DNA of 64,000 nucleotides. Origin: Malania oleifera (taxonomy: Eukaryota > Streptophyta > Magnoliopsida > Santalales > Ximeniaceae). Every line of letters starts with the position of its first letter. Within the stretch, counting starts at the first letter, position 1. Positions 34,383-45,777 of the stretch are shown one piece after another. The stretch is taken from NCBI RefSeq assembly GCF_029873635.1, contig NC_080421.1:39040617-39104616 (forward strand), in the 5' to 3' direction. Under the pieces are notes generated by a model. It did not search any database, had not been told where the DNA came from, and saw only the letters and a program-made list of their open reading frames with translations. Both the position numbers and the translations under genes were made by a program.

Positions 34383-35913
34383 ATGAACCTGGGTGGTGGT
34401 AGTGCTCATACAAGCGGTAGTGAGGGTGTAGGGCCCTCAAGTGTAGACGAAGCTTATTCAGATACAATATTACGTAGTGTAGCTCAGTAGGTCATGGCTC
34501 AGAATGCACGGAGCTCCAGGGAGAAGGAGGGCCCGTTTGCAGGCCAGGCGTGTATGATAGAGAAATTCACACTCCGGCATTTTTAAGAGGTGCTAATCCT
34601 ACAGTCCCCAAAAACTAGATGCAAGAAATTAAGAAAGTTTTGGCAGTGCTGCAGTGCACGAAGGAGTAGAGGGTCTTATTGGTCACTTATAAACTTACAG
34701 GAGTGGCTGAAAGATGGTGGACTATGGTAAAACTATTGAAGAAATAGAGGGTGGTGCCTATAGCTATGACATGGTGCCGGTTTAGAGAATCATTCTTTGA
34801 TAGCTATTTCTCAGCCACTACTAGGGAAGCCAAAGTAGAGGAATTCCTGAATTTGAAGTAGGGACAACAAACAGTCCAGCAGTACACAGCGAGGTTTATA
34901 GAATTATCCTGCTTCACCTTGTATATCGTTCTCGATGAAGCAAAGAAGGCGAGACAATTTGAAAGAGGTCTGAGGCAAGAAATTTATAAGCAAGTAGCAG
35001 TGTTGAAAGTGCAAGACTTTGCTGAGTTGGTAGACAGAGTAGTTGTGGCTGAGGTTAGTAAGCGGATGGGTGTGGAGGAGTAGGGATAGAAGAAGTGGTT
35101 TACGCCTTTAGACTTTCAACAGAGATCTAGTTGGGGCCAATGGAAGAGAGAAATTATGGTGGAGGACATAGGCAGGAGACTTTGGGCTGCGAGGTTGTGG
35201 TAGTGTAGACCTGCCCTACATGTCATATATGTAGGAAAAGACACTTGGGAGAGTGTCAAGTAGGGAGAGGTGTCTGCTATTACTACGGTAGACCAGGATA
35301 TTTGGTACGAGATTGCCCTACACCACCTGGTACCGCTCCTGCTCTCAGACCATACCGGGGAGGTTATCAGGCACCCCATAAAGGCCAGCAAAGGAATGTA
35401 ACTTTGACGAGGGTATATGTTTCGACGTCTAGAGATGCAGAGGTTATAAGTGACGTCGTGACAGGTACCCTTACGGTTCTATTATATCAAGCTATTGTTT
35501 TATTTGATACAAGTGCCACCTATTCCTTTGTGTCTATGGGATATGTTAAATTGGCCGGTGTTGGGACACAATTATTAGATGTGGAATCGTCAGTAGCAAC
35601 ACCAACAGAGTCAGTTGTGAGGTGTCGTAGGGAACTCAAGGGCAATCCAGTAGAAATTAAAGGGAGAGTATTACCAGTTGACCTAATTGTTCTAGATATG
35701 CATTGATTCGATGTAATACTGGGTATAGACTAGTTGGCTACTAACCATGCTAGTATCGATTGTTATTTGAAAGAGGTGATATTCAGACTACTGAGGAAGT
35801 AAGAATTCAAATTTATAGGGTTACAGGTGCATTCCCTGCCTCAGTTAGTGTCAACAATGCAAGTGAGGAGATTACTCCGGGACGAATGTCAAGGCTTTAT
35901 GGCCTATGTAAAG
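34383..35913 (+). pseudogene. gag: G1 gag and protease
   Basis: An ATG at 34383 opens a Gly/Ser-rich N-terminus (MNLGGGSAHTSG). After stops and a frameshift the Gag core follows, with KLTGVAERWW, RFRESFFDSYF and QFERGLRQEIYKQV at about 34690-34995. The zinc knuckle near 35270-35320 reads CYYYGRPGYLVRDC: the second Cys and the His are replaced by Tyr, so zinc binding is lost. Protease follows, its usual DSGATHSF site appearing as DTSATYSF (about 35500-35524). The main open part is 35245-35706. S3 cuts the frame at 35913 in a TATGTAAAG stretch; it resumes after the repeated TAAAG at 45773. Confidence 0.88.
35909..35913. repeat. S3 target site duplication, left
   Basis: TAAAG precedes the S3 LTR end and is repeated exactly at 45773-45777. 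Confidence 0.95.
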
Positions 35914-37803
35914 TGAAATTAGGATAGCTTTCCAAGAGGGGGGTGAATTGGGATTTAAAAAATTTATTCCTTTTTTTTTTTTTATAAATATTTTTGTGTT
36001 ATGACAATAATCACACCTCAACCACAATCACAAAATTGATTCAGAGTAATCACAACCAAAAAAAAATAATCTATCACTTAATAATAGCCCTGTAGTAATG
36101 TGTAAAGCTTATTGAATTTGTATAAGCCCTATTGATAAATTTCACAAACAACCTTTTTCTCAATGTTCAGCTTTTAAATAAACTTTTAGTTTAATAAGTT
36201 AAGGATGATCAACCAACATTGTCCCCGGTTTCCGCAATTTATGCTGATCCAACCAAAACAAATTACCTTTCGGTCTATTTAACAACTAAACACTTAGAAT
36301 TCTGAGTTTGATAAAGCATCCACGCAATTTATAAATTTTGCTGAAAAGTAAAGAGTAGGAAAGAGAGAAGAACACAAGGTTTTACGAGGTTCGGCTTCAA
36401 CAGAGCCTACATCCTCGCCTTTGGAAAAACCACCAAAGGATTCACTATCATCGTTCCTTTACCAGGCAGAACAATACCAATTAAAAGACTCATTGGTTAA
36501 GGCTAGAGCCCACCTTATCCAAAAAATATTCCCTTGTTTGGTCTAACGATTCAACACTCGAACCGTGTATCAATCTACTACAAAGATTTGAAATAAGATG
36601 TATAAGAATTGCTCCTCAAAAAGCTGATTAGTATAGATAAAAAAACTATATACTTCAATAAATTCACAATAAGAAATTCTTATTGAAGCTCTAAAGTTTT
36701 ATCACCATAGGAATCTTTCAATAGATGAAGGAATTAACGATTGTAGCGCAATATTAGTGAGAAAATTAGCAGAACTTTAGAGAACGTCATAGATGTTATA
36801 AGCAACAAAGAACTTTCAAAATTTCAGAATGCTTGAGAGAGAGTTTGCTGATTTGAAATCTTGGAGTAAAAATCAATGTAACTTGAGGGTATTTATAGAT
36901 ATAGAAAGGTTTCTAACTTGTTCCTCAAGTTCACTTGGACTAGGGTCCAAGTTTTAGATTAATTTGGGTTTCAAGTAATTGAAATTTTAAAAATATGCTC
37001 GTTGAGTATTTTGAATTTTACCGTGAGCCAGACGACTGTGTGCTTTTTGGTAGTTGTCTGTCCATGTATTTCAAATACTATTTTCACAAACAAAAAGGTG
37101 GCAGTCGCCTGTCCTCAGGGTGGCAATTGTCTATCACTGAACAACTTAATTTTTTAAAACATACAAAAGAGTGGTAGTTGGTTGACAAAACCCATGCACA
37201 CGTTTCATTTTGCACTGACAGTCGTCTGTCAAGTGCTTGACAGTCATATGTCATGCTTCTGTCTCTTTGTTTAATATCTTTTAAAATGGTAGTCGTTTGT
37301 CCATAGACCGATAGTCGTCTGTCAACCAAATTTTCTCATTTCAAGATATTTTTGATTCTCTCTTTTTTGTTTATTTAGACTTAGAATCTCAATTTGTTTT
37401 TCTTTGAAAAATAAGTTCCAAGTCATAAAAACTAAGGTCTCTTAGTCTGTTTGCCTAATTGAGCTTCAAAATGAACATTCATACGTGAATTAACTTGAAG
37501 TACTTACAAAGCTTGTTCTAAAAACAAATTTGACACTTTCTTTGCTTTGAGTTCATTTTGTTGTTGATCTTTGATCTTTTAGTCTTCTTTGAGCTTTCAT
37601 TATGGATCACTTGCATTTATGTGAGGCTTTCCTTGTTCCTTGATCCTTGTGAGCTTTTGTAGATATGAAGTTTGAGCTTTCGGAATTTTTCTTTTTATTA
37701 CTGAAATCATCTTTGCCAGAAATAGTATCACTTGGAAACATTATTAGATAACCTCACTTTGTTATCATCAAAATCAAGAGTTGTAAGCCTAACTAGGCCA
37801 ACA
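35914..37803 (-). repeat. S3 3' LTR, antisense
   Basis: On the minus strand it runs TGTTGGCCTAGTTAGGC ... CCTAATTTCA. U3 holds repeated GACAGTCGTCTGTC-like words (about 37020-37325). An antisense TATA, TATTTATAG, is at 36890-36898. The R box (GAGGTTCGGCTTCAAC, CCTACATCCTCGCC) is at 36388-36421. Confidence 0.95.
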
Positions 37804-37820
37804 ATCTCCCCCTTTTTGAT
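37804..37820 (-). promoter_or_regulatory. S3 polypurine tract, antisense
   Basis: ATCTCCCCCTTTTTGAT is the reverse complement of an AAAAAGGGGGAGAT tract abutting the 3' LTR. A second tract (ACTCCCCCTTTTG, about 38010-38022) lies farther inside. Confidence 0.85.
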
Positions 37821-38150
37821 GATGACAAAGAAAGAGCAATGCTATATAAAAATAAAACTCCCTCTGTCAATAAGCATAGTCCTTAAGACATAATTTCAGA
37901 TTTAACATTGAAGCATACACATAGAAACAAATAAATAGAACTCATAGTATGTAGAACTTATAGTTCATCAAACTAGAAACATAGACTCATATACTTTGTG
38001 CACAGACACATACTCCCCCTTTTGATATCAACAAAAAGGCATAATACATCCATAAACTGAGCATGTGTAGCATACAAAACAACAAAAAGTTCAAACATCA
38101 TCAAAAGTCTTTAGTCAAGTATCAGAAGTTGTGTCACTATCTTTAGCAAT

Positions 38151-39254
38151 TCATTTTCCTTTAGATTGCTGTGATCCTTCAGTTTCTTCAGTTTCTTCTT
38201 CTTCTTCTTTTTCAGCTTCAATAGAGTCTTCATCTGATTTATCCTGAGAGGCTTCATCATCATTTTCATTACTTTCTTTATCTGAATCGGTGTCATTTTG
38301 TTTGACACGCTGCTCTATTTTGTCAAGACGTTTATCTAGTAAAGTGTATTTATCATCAATATTTGCGATCTTGTCTTGAAGAGAAGCAAAACCATCCCTC
38401 ATATCAGAACTAAAGTTGGAATAATGCTGATAAAAAGGAAGAAACCATGTAGGCATGTTAGCTTCTTCAGGAGCAAGATTACGTTCTTTTGGTGCTGGTC
38501 GTGTAAGTTTATTTCCCCTTAACGTCCATCCCTTGGTGTACTTCTTGTAACCCATCCATTTTAAAGTAGTGGAGGATAATATATTGTAATGGGTTTGCTT
38601 CACTATTTTGGAATATGGTGAGGACTTGAAAGTGAGCAAAAACTAAGAAGATAATGCCACCAAATGGAAGCCCAATTCTAGGAGATTCGAGCTTCATGAC
38701 CATCCATTTGAGTATAAGGTTAGCTAAATCTAATTTCTTTCCTTTTAGTATGCACCACTTGATGAAGCAATCAAAGAAGGAGATATGACGAAAGGATCCT
38801 AATCTAGGAATTATAGTATAAGCAATGATCTTGTGAAGAATTTGTGCTTGTAAATTGAGTTGTTTGTGTTGTGGAGGATTTCCAGAACAAACAGGTTGAT
38901 CGTTCATCACAAGAGGTACAAATTCTTGCGATGAAAAACCCTGCTCCATTGTCCATTATTTTCCTAGTAGAATGCACTCAAAATCACCATGCTTTATTCG
39001 AAGTATTTTCCTTAGTGAAGAATAAACTTGTCCCATCCTATATTTTTAAGCAACTCTAGAATCTCAGGGAAATTTTCTTCAAAGAAAGAGACTTCGAGTA
39101 CCTTACCAAATATAGGATCGATAGTGGAGATGTGATTTTGGCACAAGGTTTTTGCGTCAGATTAAACCAACTATTTTTCTAAATCGTTGTTGCTAGCAGG
39201 CCTTGAAGAAGAGGATGCTTTGTCCTTTTTCCTAACTATTTTGGTTCGTGGCAT
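38151..39254 (-). pseudogene. S3 third ORF downstream of pol (env-position protein)
   Basis: It is homologous to the S1 ORF at 9366-10603 and starts at ATG 39254 with MPRTKIVRKKDKASSSSRP. A middle part (38949-38509) has QLNLQAQILHKIIAYTI, WCILKGKKLDLANLILKWM and a GYKKY motif. The C-terminal part (38639-38151) has TWFLPFYQHYSNF, a heptad-like stretch with DKIANIDDKYTLLDKRLDKIEQ (likely coiled coil), and a long Glu/Asp tail. Basic N-terminus, coiled coil and acidic tail are shared with S1. I see no signal peptide or membrane anchor. Stops and a frameshift break it. Confidence 0.75.
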
Positions 39255-39555
39255 TTTGATGAAGCTGATATTCAAGGAACCCTAGTGTGAAAGATTTAGG
39301 GTTTTGATGAAGTGGAGTTGGGTAGAGGTTTGGAGAGGAGGAACTTAGAGAAGAGATGAAGAGGAGCTGGTTTAGTGAAGGGTAAATGAATGGATAGGCA
39401 TCTAGGGCTTCAAAAAGAGTGTGTTTCATGTTAAGTAAACTTGAACCGCCATGAGACAGGCGTCTGTCAGCTGTCTTTCCAGATAGACAGTAGCCTGTTA
39501 GGCGCCTGCATGGTGTCTGGTAGTCGTCTGCCCTAAATAAAAATTCTTTTCTCTC

Positions 39556-42000
39556 TTAGTTAACCTCTCGTATATGTAACATTCCCAATTCTAGTCAAAT
39601 AAATACAAATTGATCTTCTACTAGTGGTTTTGTAAATATATCGGCTAATTGATCATGAGTGTTAACAAATTCAAGAACTATTTCTTTCTTATCTACATTA
39701 TCTCTTAAGAAGTGATGACGTATGTCAATATATTTTGTTCTTGAGTGTGATACTGGATTTTTTGAAATATTTATAGCACTTGTATTGTCACACTTTATAG
39801 GGATTGTTTGATATTGAATTTTGAAGTCCCTTAATTGTTGTTTCATATATAAACTTTGAGCACAATAGCTCCTAGTTGCTATGTATTCTGCTTCTGCTGT
39901 AGATATTGCTACGAAATTTTGTTTCATTGAAAACTAAGAAACTAGTGAGTGTCCTAGAAAGTGACAAGTCCCACTAGTGCTCTTTCTATCTATTTTTCAT
40001 CTTGCATAATCCGCATCTGAATAACTTATCATTTCGAAATCAGTTCCCTTTGGATACCATAAACCTAGATCAAGTGTGCCTAGTAAATATCTAAGGACTC
40101 ATTTAAATGTAATTTGATGTGATTCCTTAGGAGCCGATTGAAACCTAGCACACATACATAAACTAAACATGATATCCGGTCTACTTGCTGTTAAATAAAG
40201 TAAGCTTCCTATCATTCCTCGGTAATGTTTGGTATCTACTTGTTTTCCTTTTTCATCCTTGTCAAGACTTGTTGAGGTGGTCATGGGAGTTCCTATGGGG
40301 TTGCTTTGTTTCCAATAACTACTCCATTTTCATCCTTTTTATTTCAAAATACCCATTTGGTTCCTATGATTGATTTATCTTTGGGTTTAGGTATAAGTTC
40401 CCATACTTGACCCCTTTCAAATTGATTTAGTTCCTCCTGCATAACTATAATCCAAGAATCATCTTTTAATGCTTCTTCAATATTCTTGAGTTCATCTTGA
40501 GACAAAAAAGCATAATGGTTACAAATATTTTTTAATGAGGATCTAGTGGTTATTCCTTTTGATGGGTCACCAAGAATTTGATCTTTTGGGTGACTTTTAG
40601 CGTACCTCAATTCTTTTGGTAGTTATAGATTTTCTATGATGTTTTCATTTGAAGTTTCATTATTATTTTCTTCTTTTATTTCAAGATCTTCTTCTTTTTG
40701 TGAAAAATCTTCTTTTTCATCATTCTTAACTTTATTGTCACAATTATTTGATTCATCAAACGTTATGTGTATTGATTCAATAATTGTAAGTGTCCTTTTA
40801 TTATAAACCCTTTAAGCTTTACTATTTGTAGAATAACCTAAGAAGATACCGTCATCAGATTTTGCATCGAACTTTCCTAAATCATCTTTAGTATTAATAA
40901 TAAAGCATTTGCACCCAAATACATGAAAGTAGGAAATGTTGGGTTTTCTACTTTTCCATAGTTCATATGGTGTTTTGTCTATACTTGATCTTATGGATAC
41001 CCTATTTATAATATAACAAGTTGTATTCACAGCTTCTACCCAAAAGTATTTAGGTAGATTATTTTTGTTTATCATGGTTCTTACCATTTCTTGGAGGGTT
41101 CTATTTTTTCTTTCTACAACTCCATTTTGTTGTCGAGTCCTAGGTGCTGAAAAATTATGGTTTATTATATGTTCATTATAAAATTTATCAACATCTTTTG
41201 TTTTTAAATTCCTTACCTTGTTCACTTCTAAAATTAGTTATATTATAGCCTTTTTTATTTTTGAATTTCTTGCATAAGGTGATTAGCATGCCACAAGCTT
41301 CGTCTTTGTTTGCTAAGAATAATACCCAAGTAAATCTTTAATTGTCATCTACAATTACAAAAACATATTATTTGTCTCCTAGGTTTAAGGTTCTAGTTGG
41401 ACCAAACAAGTCTAGGTGCAAGAGTTCTAGGGGTCTTTTAATAGATATGTATTTTTTCTTTTCGAAACTTGTTTTGACTTGCTTTCCTTTTTGGCATGCA
41501 TCACACATCTTATATTTTATGAATTTAGTATTTGGTAATCCTTTCACATGATTTTTATTAGATAATTTGGATAAAAGATCCATACTAGCATGTCCTAATT
41601 TCATATGCCAAAGCCAACTCCTTTCATTCATTGCAGCTAAACAAGTTACATTTTGATTTACAAAGTTCTCAAGGTTTATACAATATATATTATTTATCAT
41701 ATAAGCCATAAATAAGGTTTTATTGTTCTTGGGGTTTTGAATAACACATTTTTCTTTCTTGAAAGCTTTTTCGAACCCTTTGTCACTTAATTGACTTATG
41801 CTTAAAAGATTGTGTTTTAATCCTTCTACCAAGAGCACATTATCAACATTAAGAGAGGGTTCTTTATCTATTTTTTCAATTCCAATAATTTTACCTTTGG
41901 CATTGTTGTCGAAGGTAACATATCCCCCATCTTTTTGTTTTAATGTGGTGAACTTGGTCCTATCACTGATCATGTGCCTTCAACACCCTCTGTCCAAGTA
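39556..42000 (-). pseudogene. pol: S3 pol with reverse transcriptase core deleted
   Basis: Protease begins at about 42000 with WYLDRGC in place of WYLDSGC, then a stop. The pre-integrase and integrase domains are long and open (41973-41368, 41225-40812), with WLWHMKLGHASMDLL, CDACQKGK, HLDLFGP and VERKNRTLQ. The N-terminal edge of reverse transcriptase (IIGTKWVF, then NKKDENG and GNKA) is at about 40370-40310. It is joined directly to the region equivalent to PIGTPM at about 40295, so some 500 bases with the YVDD site seen in S1 and S2 are absent. RNase H follows (ISTAEAEY, IKCDNTSAIN) and the frame ends near 39556 after a TGA at about 39595. Confidence 0.9.
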
Positions 42001-42036
42001 CCATTTATCCGTTGATGGTGTTGTACTAAAGCACAC

Positions 42037-43821
42037 CTACAATGAGGGATTCATCGTGTTAGTCTTTGGAACCCAAATTCTCTTAACTTTCTTTGAATTG
42101 TTTTTAGTTCCATTATTTACTTTGAATTCTCCTTGTACTTTAATATATTTTATTTTTAGTGGGCAATTGAACATTACATGACCTTTAGTCTTGCACATGT
42201 AGCAAGTGGTGTGTTCATGTTTGTTGTTTGAAGAAGTACTAGCATAGTGCTTGGTTTCTTTGACAAAATATCCCATGTATAATTTTTTGCTTCTTTTATT
42301 TGTTTTTCCAATATAACTTATCCCTTCTTTACTTCCGTGTAGTCTTTGTTGCCTAATAATTTTTTCAAAATTTTCTTTTCCTTTGGTAAAGTTATATATA
42401 ATTTTCTCTTTATCCTCTACTGATTTTTTTGAGTTCGATTATCTCTAACTCATTTTTATTAAAATCATCTTCTTTAATTTTTTATATCTCTTGAGTAATT
42501 TATTTTATTTCATCTTCTAATTTTTCAATACAAGAATCTTTCTCCTTTTCATTGGTTTTAGATGTTTCAAGTTGCTTCATTAATTCTTTATTTTGATCTT
42601 TCAAAGTTATGTTTTTCTTGGAAATTTTTATGAATCTTTTATGAAAAGAAAACAACTCAGCTTGTAATTCCTTATAGGAGGGCACGCTATCGCAAGGCTC
42701 ATCACAAGACTCATTGTAAGATTCTGTTGAGGAGTAGTAGGAATTTACCTCTTCGTCATTTGCCATGAAGCATATATTTTCCATCTCTTGTCCACTTGTC
42801 TCGTTTTCTGTCTTGCTAGAGCATGAATCATCCGAAGTGGCCTTCATTGCTTCCTTCTTTTTCTTCTTGTCTTTCTTGAGTAACAGGCAGTCCGGCTTGA
42901 TGTGCCCTGGTTTCTTGCAATGATAGCATATATGAGGTTCATTTTTACTTTTATTTTCTTCTCTACTTGTCTCCCCCTTTTCAGGTTTCTTTTTATTAAA
43001 ATTTCTAGGAAACCTTTTATTTCTCTTATAGAATTTGCCTACTTTTTTAGTCATGAATGCTAATTCATCTTGATCTAAGTCGCTTGTTTCACTTTCTTCT
43101 TCACTTGAGCTGTTACTAGAAACTTTTAATGCAATGGACCTTTTATGCTTAGGTTCAGGATTTCTTTCCTTTAAAGTCATTTCACAGGTAAGTAGTGAAC
43201 TTATGAGTTCATCTAGAGAGGTGGTCTTAAAGTTTCTACATTCCGTGATAGTAGTAACCTTGGTTCCCATATGGAGGGAAGGCCTCTTAAAATTTTTCTA
43301 ATCATTTCATAGTTAGTATAAGTCTTTCCTAAGGTACTTAAGGAATTGATTATGTGGGTACATCTGGTATACATACTAGAGATTGTTTCATCTGAATTCA
43401 TTTTTAATACTTCATACTCACTTGTTAACATATCTATCTTGTGTTCCCTAACATCTATTGTTCCTTCATATGTTACTTCTAATTTGTCCCTTATCTCTTT
43501 AGCTGTCTTGTAGGCCATGACCCTATTGAACTCATTAGCATCTAAAGCACAGTATAGAGCATTTATAGCACTTGAATTTATTTGGAGCATCTTATAGTCT
43601 ACATAGGTCATATCTTTTTTCTCTTTGGGAATTTGTTTTCCATCTACTATCTTAGTAGGGATTAGATCTCCATCCATAACTACTTCCCAAGCATTCCAAT
43701 CCATGTGTTGGAAATATATTTGCATTCTCTTTTTTCAAAAGGTATAGTTGTGTCCACAAAAGATTGGTAGATGGGTTGAGGATTGACCCTCACCGAAGGG
43801 TGCTACTCCTATGTTTGCCAT
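42037..43821 (-). pseudogene. gag: S3 gag
   Basis: It starts at ATG 43821 with MANIGVAPFGEGQSS. A TGA replaces the conserved Trp after NYTF. The open parts 43725-43213 and 43270-42500 are in different frames, so there is a frameshift near 43250. Motifs are MDWNAWEVV, NALYCALDANEFNRVMA, a first CCHC knuckle CYHCKKPGHIKPDC (about 42931-42890), an acidic/Ser stretch, a coiled-coil-like stretch to 42500, and a second knuckle CYMCKTKGHVMFNC (about 42213-42170). Confidence 0.9.
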
Positions 43822-43862
43822 TTGATCTTTTTATAGTTTCTTGTTAGGAATTACTATAACTA

Positions 43863-43876
43863 GGGTCTGATACCAA
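43863..43876 (-). promoter_or_regulatory. S3 primer binding site, antisense
   Basis: GGGTCTGATACCAA is the reverse complement of TTGGTATCAGACCC, one base from the 5' LTR. It matches the tRNA-Met type site. Confidence 0.85.
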
Positions 43877-43877
43877 T

Positions 43878-45772
43878 TGAAATTAGGATACCTTCCCAAG
43901 AGGGGGGTGATTTGGGATCTAAAAATTTGTTCCTTTTTTTTTTTTTTAATAGTTCTATGTTATAACAATACACACCTCAATTACAATCACAAAATTGATT
44001 CAGAGTAATCACAACCAAAAAAAAATATAATCAATCACTTAATAGTAGCCCTGTAGTAATGTGTAAAGCTTGTTGAATTTGTATAAGCCCTGTTGTTAAA
44101 TTTCACAAACAATCTTCTTCCCAATGTTCAGCTTTTAAATAAACTTTTAGTTTAATAAGTTAAGGATGATCAACCAATGTAGTCCCTTTCAATTTTCGCA
44201 ATCAATGTTGATCAAACCAAAACAAATTACATTTCGATCTATTTAACAACTAAACACTTAGAACTCAGAGTTTGATAAAGCATCCATGCAATTTATAAAT
44301 TTTTCTAAAAATTAAAGAGTAGAGAAGAGAGAAGAACCCAAGGTTTTATAAGGTTGGGCTTCAACACAACCTACATCCTTGCCCTTGACAAAGCCACCAA
44401 AGGATTCACTATTACCATTCCTTTACTAGACAGAACAATACCGATTACAACACTCCTTGGTTAAGGCTAGAGCCCGCCTTCTCCAAACAATATTCCCTTG
44501 TTTGGTGCAATAATTTAACACTTGAACCGTCTATCAATCTTCTACAAAGATTTGAAATAAGATGTACAAGAATTGCTCCTCAAAGAGCTGATTAGTACAG
44601 ATAAAAAACTATATACTTCAGTAAATTCACAATACGGAATTCAGATTGAAGCTCTAGAGTTTTATCATCGTAGGAATCTTTCAATAGATGAAAGAATTAA
44701 TGATTGTAGCCCAAAATCAGTGAGAAAATTAGCTGAACTTTAGAGAACTTCGTGGATGTTGTGAGTAACAAAGAACTTTTAGAATTTCAGAATGCTTGGG
44801 AGAAAGTTTGATTGCTGATTTGAAATCTTGGTGTACAAATCAATGTAACTTGGGGGTATTTATAGATGTAGAAAGGTTTCTAACTTGTTTCCCAAGTTTG
44901 CTTGGAGTACGGTCCAAGTTTTAGATTAATTTGGGTTTCAAGTAATTGAAATTTTAAAAATATTTTTGTTGAGTATTTTGAATTTTACCGCAAGCCAGAC
45001 GACTATGTGCTCTTTGGCAGTCGTTTGTCCATGTATTTCAAATACAAATTTCACAAACAGGAAAGGTGGCAGTGACCTGTCCTCAGGGTGGCAGTCGTCT
45101 GTCACTGAGCAACTCAATTTTTGAACACATACAGAAGAGTGGCAGTTGGCTGACAAAACCCACAAAGATGTCTCAATTTGCATTGATAGTCATCTGTCAA
45201 GTGCCTAACAGTTGTCAGTCATGCTTCTGTTTCTTTTTTTAATATCTTTTAAAATGGTAGTCGTTTGTGCATAGACAGACAGTCGTCTGTCAACCAGATT
45301 TTCTCATTTTAAGATATTTTTGATTTCTCTCTCTTTTGTTTATTTAGACATAGAATCTCAATTTGTTTTTCTTTGAAAAATAAGTTCCAAGTCTTACAAA
45401 CTAAGGTCTTTTAGCCTCTTTGCCTAATTGAGCTTCAAAATGAACATTCATACATAAATCAACTTAAAGTACTTACAAAGCTTGTTTTAAAAATAAATTT
45501 GACACTTTCTTTGCTTTGAGTTTATTTTGTCACTGATCTTAGATCTTTCAGTCTTCTCTGAGCTTTCATTATGGATCACTTACATTTTTGTGAAGCTTTC
45601 CTTGTTCTTTGATCCTTGTGAGCTTTTGAAGATATGAAGTTTGATCTTTCAGTATTTTCCTTTTTATTACTAAAATCATCTTTGCCTGAAATAGTATCAC
45701 TTGGAAACAATATTAGATAACCTTACTTTGTTATCATCAAAATCAATAGTGGAAAGCCTAGCTAGGCCAACA
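43878..45772 (-). repeat. S3 5' LTR, antisense
   Basis: On the minus strand it runs TGTTGGCCTAGCTAGGC ... CCTAATTTCA. An antisense TATA (TATTTATAG) lies at 44857-44865, and U3 GACAGTCGTCTGTC-like words at 44995-45295. It pairs with 35914-37803. Confidence 0.95.
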
Positions 45773-45777
45773 TAAAG
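45773..45777. repeat. S3 target site duplication, right
   Basis: TAAAG matches 35909-35913 exactly; the G1 frame continues straight after it. Confidence 0.95.

Larger units (their letters stand above)
35914..45772 (-). mobile_element. S3: Sirevirus-like Ty1/copia element, antisense in G1 pol
   Basis: It reads right to left: 5' LTR 45772-43878, primer site, gag, protease, integrase, a shortened reverse transcriptase, RNase H, third ORF, purine tract and 3' LTR 37803-35914. LTRs are 1895 and 1890 bases, differ at roughly one base in twelve over the parts I compared, and the target repeat TAAAG is exact. It is the same family as S1. The RT core is deleted, so it could not have coded its own replication after that loss. 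Confidence 0.95.
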
